Origin: DASSUW01 sp963740605
GTDB taxonomy: Bacteria > Actinomycetota > Thermoleophilia > Solirubrobacterales > Solirubrobacteraceae
DNA length: 64,000 nucleotides
Assembly: GCA_963740605.1 (NCBI GenBank)
Contig: CAVUFC010000010.1
Span: forward strand, 1-64,000
Direction: 5' to 3'
The position numbers and the translations under genes were made by a program. This document shows, piece after piece, positions 1-7,400 of the stretch. Position 1 is the first letter of the stretch. Each line of letters starts with the position of its first letter. The notes under the pieces were generated by a model that had not been told where the DNA came from, made no database searches, and worked only from the letters and a program-made list of their open reading frames with translations.

Positions 1-29
1 CTCAAGCCGCGGTTAGAGAGATTCCGGTC

Positions 30-77
30 CACGACTGAAAATCGTGGTGTCCCCGGTTCGAGTCCGGGTCTCGCCAT
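30..77 (+). repeat. tRNA-Phe 3' half (copy 1)
   Basis: This stretch folds as the 3' half of a tRNA. It has a 5-bp anticodon stem (CACGA/TCGTG, 30-34 and 42-46) around the loop CTGAAAA, which gives anticodon GAA (Phe). A T-arm follows (stem CCCGG/CCGGG, loop TTCGAGT, 52-68), then the 3' acceptor strand TCTCGCC plus A. No matching 5' acceptor strand is visible. Upstream bases 1-20 resemble a D-arm (CTC...GAG), but about 9 extra bases separate it from the anticodon stem. The copy is therefore either a degenerate tRNA cut by the window edge or a 3' half left by an integration event. The same 48 bp recur at 13965 and, interrupted, at 25954/27564. In the 255 bp that follow, to 332, I see no convincing gene; the minus strand holds a short hydrophobic stretch that could be a membrane-protein remnant. 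Confidence 0.65.
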
Positions 78-332
78 GTCTCAAGCGCCTGCGCTCGCAG
101 GCTCTCCTCTGGGTGGAGCTGATCAGGACGACCAGGCCGAGGGCCAACACCACCCCGCCGGCGAGCGGGCCCGCGACCGCCGAGACGCCGATCGCGAGGA
201 GCGCTCGACGCGACTGGCGGAGCTGGACATCGGGATCCTCCTGGCCGTGGTCCGGCCGTACGCGAGTCCGACGGCGCGCCCATCCGGGACGGACCGGATG
301 CGGGAATTCGGAGCTTTGCCGCAGGCTGCTGG

Positions 333-653
333 TCAGCCGATGATCGTCTTCTCCTCAACGAGGATCATGCCGGTTTGATCCATGTCGAGGAAGTTCCTTG
401 CGTCCTCGACGGCGGCGCCCATCTGGGGTGAGTTGAGCGCAGCGGTCATCGCATGATCGTCGTCGAACCAGAGTTCACCGATGCCGTCGCAGATCGATTC
501 CCCGGAATCGGCGGTGACGTGGTTTTGGCGCCATTTCGTCAGCCCGGGCAGTTCCTGCAGCACCGAGACATGGCGCTCACCGCTCCACTCGGCGAGGCAC
601 TGTTGCCGAGTGAGATCTGGCCGCCGCTGGATGACGAACATCACCTTGCTCAT
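333..653 (-). CDS. EthD-domain / dimeric alpha-beta barrel protein
   Basis: A 106-aa protein whose length and pattern fit the EthD family of small ferredoxin-like dimeric barrels. It begins MSKVMFVIQRRPDLTRQQC, has the typical W..H segment (EWSGERHVSVLQEL) and a central GIGELWFDD strand before the second helix (AMTAALNSPQMG). EthD proteins accompany oxidative degradation enzymes and some are decarboxylases or cyclases, but the substrate cannot be inferred here. The gene stands alone, between the tRNA-half repeat and a divergent ATPase gene at 777. The 123 bp between the two starts probably hold both promoters. The family assignment is fairly secure; the function is not known. Confidence 0.75.
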   Translation of the reverse strand: MSKVMFVIQRRPDLTRQQCLAEWSGERHVSVLQELPGLTKWRQNHVTADSGESICDGIGELWFDDDHAMTAALNSPQMGAAVEDARNFLDMDQTGMILVEEKTIIG

Positions 654-776
654 CGCGACTCCTTATGGCGTCGGTAGGTGGATAGCGGCAGCGTAGGCGG
701 GCCGAGGCGCCGCTGCATGACGCGACGATGAGAAGACGATGACGGCTGCGCGAGCGCGCGGTAGCCTCGGCGAGGA

Positions 777-2720
777 ATGGCCGTCGAGACCGGTTCGAGC
801 ACCGGGCGATCGGGCGCTGGAGTATTCGTCGGGCGCCGCCAGGAGTTGCTGCGTCTTCAGCGCCTGGCGCTCGAGCCGATGCCGCGGGTGTTCTTCGTGC
901 ACGGGCTGGCCGGCTCCGGGAAGTCGACGCTCCTGCGGCGATTCGCCGTGGACGTTCCGTCCGGCCGTCCGCTGGTGCTCGTCCTGGACGGCCGAGAGGT
1001 CGAGCCTACGGAGCAGGGCTTCCTGTTGGCTGTGGCTCAGGCGGCGGGGTCACCGGGCGAGCTCGGTCTCGGTCTCGATCTGTTCGAGTGGCTGGGCCAA
1101 GTAGCCGACCGCGTCGTCCTTTGCGTGGATCACTGTGAGGTGCTCCGGCTACTCGATACGTGGCTGCGGCAAGCCGTGACTCCGGCGCTGCCGGAGAACG
1201 TGGCGATGCTGTTGGCCGGGCGGGAAGCGCCCAACCAGGCATGGAGCCGGCTTCCCGCGGGCGGCTTCGAAGCGATGCTGCTCGGACCATTGGGGCCAGA
1301 GGAGAGCGCAGCGCTCGCGCGCTCCCTAGGCGTCTCCGAAGAGGACGTCGCTCCGATCGTTCGCTTCTCCCGAGGGCATGCGTTGACGCTCGTCCTCGGC
1401 GCCTTGGCCGCGAAGGAACGTCCCGCCGCGCAGATACAGGACGTGGCGCTGAGCCGATTGCTCGACGAGTTCGCGCGAGCCTACCTCGACGACCTGGACG
1501 AGCAGACACAGCGCGTGCTGGAGGCGGCGGCGGTCGTCCGGCGTCTCAGCACGCCGCTCGTTGACGCCATGCTGCCCGATCTCGACACGTCGCCGGCGTT
1601 GGAGACCGTGGGGGGGTTGCCCTTTGTGGACATCGCCGCCGACGGGCTCGCGCTTCACGAAGCGGTCCAGCAGACGATCGCGGCGCGGCTGCGGGCGCTG
1701 GAGCCGTCCCGGTACCTCGAGCTGCGGCGGCGGGCCTGGGAGCATCTCCGGCACCAGCTCCGCACCGCACCGAGGTCTCAGCTGTGGCGACAGACCGCCG
1801 ACATGATCTACCTGGTCGAGCATCCCGAGGTTCGGGAGGCCCACTTTCCGAGCGGCGCGCACAACTTCGCCGTCGAGGCGGCGACGCCCGCAGACGCGGC
1901 CATGATCGACGCGCTCATCGAACGACACGAGCCCCCGACGGCCGCCAGGTTGCTCCACGCCTGGTGGTCGCGGTGCCCGGACGCGTTCCGCGTGGCGCGG
2001 AACGCGCGGGGTGAGGTCGCCGGGTTCTCGATCATCACAAGCAGCGGTCGGACCGACCCGCGCCGCGTCGCGCACGATCCGGTCGTGGCGATGTGGCTCG
2101 AGCATCTGGCCGAGCACCCGATTGGTCCCGGCCAGGAGCTGCTGCTCATCCGCCGCTGGCTGACCTGGGACGCCGGCGACGGACCGTGCGAGGCCCAGGC
2201 CAGCATGTGGCTCGACCTCAAACGCACGTACATGCAGCTCCGCCCCCGGCTGCGTCGCAACTACGGCATCACCGACCATCCCGAGATCTACGGTCCGGTC
2301 ATGGCGCAGATCCGCGGTGGGCTCATTCCGCGAGGCGTCGTGGAGATCGACGGTCGTGAGTATCACGGGCTGTACCTCGAATTCGGTCCGTCCTCGGTGG
2401 ACGGATGGCTGACCGATCTGGCAGCCGCGGAGTTCGGGCCTCCCGAGGACGATCTCCTCGACGTGCGGCAGCGCCGGCTGCGGATCAAGGGCCGTCACGT
2501 AGACCTCACGCCGAAGGAGTTCGAGGTCATGCACTTCCTCCGCGAGCGCACCGGTCATTCCGTCTCCCGCACCGAGCTGCTCGCCGCCGTCTGGGGCTTC
2601 GACGATGACCTCGGATCGAACGTCGTCGACGCGGTGATCTACAGGCTGCGCGAGAAGCTTGAAGACGATGCAGAAGTGATCCAAACGGTGAGAGGGGTCG
2701 GCTACCGGCTGTCGGTGTGA
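777..2720 (+). CDS. STAND-like ATPase with C-terminal OmpR-type winged helix
   Basis: A 647-aa predicted regulator. Residues about 15-300 form a P-loop NTPase with Walker A GLAGSGKST (about residue 45) after the lead-in FVGRRQEL, and a helical lid. Residues about 350-540 look like a divergent acyltransferase (GNAT)-like or sensor region. Residues about 560-647 are a winged helix of the OmpR/PhoB Trans_reg_C type: the segment DLTPKEFEVMHFL, the recognition region DAVIYRLREKLE and the terminal wing TVRGVGYRL. There is no receiver domain. The likely model is ATP-dependent signal sensing that controls the attached DNA-binding domain, placed at the C-terminus, whereas SARP proteins have it at the N-terminus. 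The ATG at 777 is chosen because the Walker motif lies at the usual distance from it. The target genes are unknown. Confidence 0.75.
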   Translation: MAVETGSSTGRSGAGVFVGRRQELLRLQRLALEPMPRVFFVHGLAGSGKSTLLRRFAVDVPSGRPLVLVLDGREVEPTEQGFLLAVAQAAGSPGELGLGLDLFEWLGQVADRVVLCVDHCEVLRLLDTWLRQAVTPALPENVAMLLAGREAPNQAWSRLPAGGFEAMLLGPLGPEESAALARSLGVSEEDVAPIVRFSRGHALTLVLGALAAKERPAAQIQDVALSRLLDEFARAYLDDLDEQTQRVLEAAAVVRRLSTPLVDAMLPDLDTSPALETVGGLPFVDIAADGLALHEAVQQTIAARLRALEPSRYLELRRRAWEHLRHQLRTAPRSQLWRQTADMIYLVEHPEVREAHFPSGAHNFAVEAATPADAAMIDALIERHEPPTAARLLHAWWSRCPDAFRVARNARGEVAGFSIITSSGRTDPRRVAHDPVVAMWLEHLAEHPIGPGQELLLIRRWLTWDAGDGPCEAQASMWLDLKRTYMQLRPRLRRNYGITDHPEIYGPVMAQIRGGLIPRGVVEIDGREYHGLYLEFGPSSVDGWLTDLAAAEFGPPEDDLLDVRQRRLRIKGRHVDLTPKEFEVMHFLRERTGHSVSRTELLAAVWGFDDDLGSNVVDAVIYRLREKLEDDAEVIQTVRGVGYRLSV

Positions 2721-2819
2721 CCCGCCACGCTCACCGCCCGGTAACCCCGGGGCCACTCGGCAGACCACGGGCCGACCGGTCGAGTGCGGGCCGGTGGATC
2801 AGCCCGGACACGAGGACCG

Positions 2820-3149
2820 TCACGCCGCAGCGCCCGCGGGGCGGGTCAGCACGGCGCCCGAGAGGGCGGCGCGGATGCGAGCGGACAGCGACGGCGTGTG
2901 CTCGTACGCGCCGAGCGCGCCGGCGCGCATCCGCACGTGGGCGAGCAGCGCGGCCGTCGGGACGAACGGGTTTGCCACGACGCGCCCGTCGCCGAGCGAA
3001 TACGCGACCTGCGGCGTGCCGTCGATCTCGCCGACCAGCACCGGCGCGGGGACCAGCGGGTCCTGGGAGTCGACCTCGGCGAGCCGCCGCAGCGCGGCGT
3101 CATCGTCCTGCGTGGCAAGGCGGATGGTGTAAGTGGTGGCGGAGAACAT
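2820..3149 (-). CDS. Small GNAT-like conserved protein
   Basis: A 109-aa protein. It starts MFSATTYTIRLATQDDDAAL and continues with RRLAEVDSQDPL and a beta strand PVLVGEIDGTPQVAYSL, the first part of an N-acetyltransferase fold. It then has DDGR-like and AxPFxPTAALLAHVRMRA segments. Such short proteins, common in actinomycetes, keep the N-terminal half of the GNAT fold but lack the acetyl-CoA loop, so catalysis is doubtful. The gene lies 33 bp downstream of the MFS transporter gene on the same strand and is probably its operon partner. Its role is not known. Confidence 0.6.
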   Translation of the reverse strand: MFSATTYTIRLATQDDDAALRRLAEVDSQDPLVPAPVLVGEIDGTPQVAYSLGDGRVVANPFVPTAALLAHVRMRAGALGAYEHTPSLSARIRAALSGAVLTRPAGAAA

Positions 3150-3182
3150 GGGAGGGTCCTTTCGGTGGTGGGTGAGCGGTCC

Positions 3183-4355
3183 TTACGCGCCCGCGCCGTG
3201 CGCCAGCGGCGCGCGGGTTGGCACGAGGTCGAAGCCGTGGACGAGGACGGCGGCGGCGAACAGCCCCGCGAGCGCGACGCCCAAGCCCGTGAAGCCGGAG
3301 ACGGCCAGCGCCAGGCCACCGGTCGCGGCGCCGAGCAGGTAGCCGAACTGGTTGGCCGCGGCGCGCACGGCCATGACGCCGATCTTGTCCTCGGGCGCGG
3401 TGTCCATCCCGACGGCGCTCGCGGTCATCGAGCGCCAGCCGTTGACGAACGCCATGACGGAGAGCAGCGCGAGCGTCATCATCGCGGCCGGGCGCACGGC
3501 GCCGAGCACGAGCACAGCGACGCCCTGGAACGCAGTCAAAGACGTGACCAGGGAGGAGGTCGCGCGGCCGGCGTGCCGACGCGCCGTGAAGGTCCCCGGG
3601 ATCATCGCCGCTGCCGTTGTGCCGAGGCCGAGCGCGACGACGGCCGGAGACACGTGGTAGCTGGCCAGCAGCAGCGCGCCGCCGTACGTGAGCACGCTGG
3701 CCCACGCCGCGTTGGCGAGCAGCTCACCGGCGGCGAAACGTGCGACCGCGGGCCGGCGCAACGCGCCGGCGGAGCCGCGCGTGCGCCGCGACGGCGGGTC
3801 GGGCGGCCGCAGGCGTACGAGCGCGAGGGCGACCAGCGCGACGAACGTCGGAACGGCGATCCAGGCCGCGCGCCAGTCCAGGCTGGCAACCGCTCCCACC
3901 GCCGGCATGCCCACGATCCAGGCGGCCGGCATGCCGGCGATCGCCCACGCGAGCACATGCGCCCGACGGACGGGGTCCGGCCACTCCCCCGCTGCGGCGA
4001 TGCCGACCGCGACGAGCAGCCCGATGCCGACGCCGAGCACGGCCTGCGCGCCGGCGAGCACAGCGAATGTGGGTGCCGCCGCACTCGCCGCCGATCCGAG
4101 GGCGACGAGCGCCGCCCCGGCGGCCAGCAGGTCGCGGGCGCCCGGTCGCCGGGGCGCGATCGCCAGCAGCACGGCCGTCAGGCCGCCGGTCGCGCCGGAG
4201 ATCGCGCGCAGCTGCCCCGCGGTGGCCGTCGAGATGCCGAACTCGCGCGCGACCTCGGGGAGGATCGGCGAGAGCACGAGCATCGCCGCCTGCGACGCGA
4301 ACAGGCAGAGGAACAGGACGGGACTCGGCTCGGCAAGGCGGCGCGGGTGTGGCAT
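3183..4355 (-). CDS. MFS transporter (drug:H+ antiporter-like)
   Basis: A 390-aa integral membrane protein with about twelve hydrophobic segments. The first begins VLFLCLFASQAAMLVLSPIL and is followed by REFGISTATAGQL, typical of the first two helices of DHA1-family efflux transporters. A second-half repeat starts near residue 215 (AGELLANAAWASVLTYGG). No ligand can be assigned. The gene starts 53 bp after the stop of the giant SARP-type regulator on the same strand, so the regulator, transporter and small GNAT-like protein may share a transcript. The regulator may control export of whatever it senses; that link is an inference. Confidence 0.8.
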   Translation of the reverse strand: MPHPRRLAEPSPVLFLCLFASQAAMLVLSPILPEVAREFGISTATAGQLRAISGATGGLTAVLLAIAPRRPGARDLLAAGAALVALGSAASAAAPTFAVLAGAQAVLGVGIGLLVAVGIAAAGEWPDPVRRAHVLAWAIAGMPAAWIVGMPAVGAVASLDWRAAWIAVPTFVALVALALVRLRPPDPPSRRTRGSAGALRRPAVARFAAGELLANAAWASVLTYGGALLLASYHVSPAVVALGLGTTAAAMIPGTFTARRHAGRATSSLVTSLTAFQGVAVLVLGAVRPAAMMTLALLSVMAFVNGWRSMTASAVGMDTAPEDKIGVMAVRAAANQFGYLLGAATGGLALAVSGFTGLGVALAGLFAAAVLVHGFDLVPTRAPLAHGAGA

Positions 4356-4408
4356 GGCCGGACATCAGACGGCACGCCGGTCAACGCTCGGTTGGCGCGC
4401 GGTAAACG

Positions 4409-7400
4409 TCAGGCGCGCGGCGCAGCGAGACGCGCGCTCGCCTCCCGTGTGTGCGGCTGCCAGAACCGCTCGCCGCTCCGCTCGGCCGCCACCTCGGCCG
4501 CGGCCAGGCAGCCTCGCGCGTTCTCCGCCCGGCCGGCCGCCGCCTCGGCCTCGGCCAGCTCCGTGAGCGCGAACGGCTCGAACAGCGCCGCGCCGGTTGC
4601 GCGCGCGGCGTCCAGCGCTGCCCGCAGCGTGGCGGCGGCGCGATCGGCCTCCCCGGCGGCGCGCTGCGCCCAGCCGAGCGCGTACAGGCTCCAGGCGCGC
4701 CACAGCGGGAGCCGGTACTCGTCGGCCACCGCAACCGCCTCGAGGGCACGCGTGCGCGCCGCTAGGTCATCGCGCCGGAACGCCGCCAGCAGGGCGCCGG
4801 CGCCGAGCGCATAGCACAACGTGAGCGGGTGATCGGTGCCGCGGGCGAGCGCGATCGCCTTCTCGGCGCGTGCGTCCGCCGCTGCGTCGTCGCCGCATCC
4901 CCACAGCGCCCAGGCGCCGGTGGCCAGGCCGGCGACGGCCGGGTCCTGCCCGTACGCGAAGCGCAGCGGGCGATGATCAGTCGACCGCCGCAGCGCCGGA
5001 ATCCGGTCGAAATGCTCGCGCGCCTCGACGAACCGCCCCATGCAGATGAGCGGCCAGCCGACGGCACGCTCGGCGACGATCAGCACCGCCGGATCGCGAC
5101 GGGCGGCCAGCTCGTGCAGCTCGAGCCCGAGCTCGAGCACGCGCTCGTGGCGGGCACGCACGAACGCGTTGACCCAGAGCCCGTAGAGGACCGGCAGCAG
5201 CCGTGCATCGTCGCGGAACCCGCGGCACAGCTCGCGCGCCCGCCTGTAGCAATCCTCGACCTCCGGGGAGGCGTAGCCGCGAACGGAGATCAGCGCGTTG
5301 CCGAGCAGGATGCGCACGTCCAGCTCGATGTCGGCGCGGCTCTCGCTGTCTCCGTATCGCTCGAGATCGGCGAGCGCGCGCGTGAGCTGGTCGACGGCCT
5401 CGAGGTTCGCCGAGCGGCCGACCGCGAGCCGGCCCGCCTCGACCCGGTAAGCGTGGCCGCGGCCGGGTTCGCCGCCCGCCTCGAAATGCCGAGCCACGGT
5501 CTCGGGCTCCGCGCGCGTGACGTCCGGGGCCGTGCGCTCGAGCGCACGGGCGATCCGCAGGTGGAGCTCCCGTCGGGCGGGCTCGGGCAGCGAGAGCCTC
5601 ACGGCCTCCTGGACGAGCGCGTGACGGAAGATGAAGCGGGGCTCGAGGCCGCGCCCGCGGCGCCGCACGACGTCGCCGGACAGCAGCTGCTCGAACCCGC
5701 GGTCGAGCTCGTCGGCCGGCAGGCCGGACGCCGCAGCGAGCAGGTCCCGCGGGAACTCGCGCCCGATCAGCGCCCCGATCTGGGCGACCGTCCTGGCGGC
5801 CGGCGCCAGCGTGTCCAGCCGAGCCATGAGCAGGTCGTCGAGCGTCGCCGGGACCTCGCTGCCCTGCGGCCCGGCGGTGCGGGCGAGCTCCTCGAGGAAC
5901 AGCGGCACGCCGTCGCTGCGCTCGACCACCGCCGCTGCGACCTCGGGTGCGAGCGGCGCGCGGGCGGCGTAGGCGACCAGCTCCTGCGCCTCGACCGGCG
6001 TGCACGGGCCCAGCGGCAGGTGACTGGCATGGCCCAGCGGTTCCCACGGCGGGCGCAGCGTCGGGCGGAACGTGGCGACGAACAGCACGCGACCGTCGGG
6101 GATCGCCCCCAGCAGCTCCTCCACGACCTCGAGCGTCGACGGATCGGCCCAGTGCAGGTCCTCGACCACCGCCAGCACGGGCTGCCGCTCCGCGTGGGCG
6201 AGGACGTAGCCCACGACGACGTCAGTGGTGCGGCGCTTGAGCGCGTCCGGATCGACCTGCGCAGCACCGGGAACGCCGAGCAGCGCGGCGACGACGGGCG
6301 CGGCGTCCGCGACCGGCACGCCGGCGTCGGCGAGCAGCGCCTCGATCCCGCGCGAGGACTCGGCGAGCCGGCGCCGGAAGTGGTCGGCGATCGGGTGCAG
6401 CGCGCTGCCCGCGCGGGTGTCCGAGCATTGGAACTCCAGGACGGTCGCCGCCTCGAGGCCGAGCCGGGAGGCGAGCTCGCGCACGAGCCGTGACTTGCCG
6501 ATCCCCGCCTCGCCGGTGAGGAAGACCGCCTGGCCGAGACCCTGCGCGGCCTGCTCCCAGCGGCCGACGAGCAGGTCAAGCTCCAGCGACCGGCCGACGA
6601 GCGGGGTGAGCTCGCTCGCCTCCAGACGGCTGCGCGCGCCGGTCGCGGCGCTCACGCGATGACCGCCGGCGGCCGGGACGAAGCTGAAGTACCCCTCGCA
6701 GGACGCCCGCGTCACGTCGCTGACGACCACATCGCCGCGCGCCGCCTGCACGGCGAGCCGCCACGCCGACCGCGGTGTCTGCCCGATCGCCAGCGCCGCA
6801 CCCCCGACGGGCCCGACGACCGCGGCGCCGGTGTCGATGCCCACGCGGACCGCGAGCGGCACGTTGGACCCGAGCGTCGCGACGGCGTCCGTGAGGCGGC
6901 GGCCCGCCGACACCGCGCGCACCGGCCCGTCCTCGACCGCATTTGGATAGCCGAAGTACAAGAGTCCGCCCGACTCCTCCTCGGTCGCCGCCTCGCCTCC
7001 CTCCGCGGCGGCGGCGGCGCGTGCCGCGGCATGACAGGCGCGCACCGCCTCCGCGACGCGCTCGGGATCGACAGTCTCCGTCAACTGGTCGACGCCGTCG
7101 ATCTCCCACGCCAGAACGGTTATGCGCCGCCGCTCGAACGGACGCTGCGTGACAGCGGCCGGACGCTGGAGGAACGCCGCCGCCTCGCGTACGTCGGGCG
7201 TGTCCTGGTCCGCGAGCGGCTCCGCCGCGAGCGCCACTTCGGTCCTCGCCTCGTCTCCGCGGTCGTCGCGCACCAGCAACCGCCCGACCGCGAGCGCGGC
7301 GCGCAGCTCCAGCGAGCGCGCACCCTGCTCGCGGGCCACGGCGAGCGCGGCGCGCAGATCGGTCTCGGCGTCTGCGATCGGCCGGCCGGCGGCGAGCAGC

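Noticed and set aside
30..77. A complete tRNA-Phe gene
   Set aside because: No 5' strand pairs with TCTCGCC, and extra bases separate the D-arm-like part from the anticodon stem; the other copies lack a D-arm altogether.
2..358. Minus-strand frame containing the text DSNRGHHDFQS, and similar frames at 13871-14299, 13956-14288 and 27343-27714
   Set aside because: These translate the antisense of the tRNA-Phe 3' halves; this peptide is a well-known false gene product from tRNA sequence.
2784..4814. A 676-aa plus-strand Arg-rich frame opposite the MFS gene
   Set aside because: High-GC antisense shadow; the minus-strand MFS protein has clear family structure.
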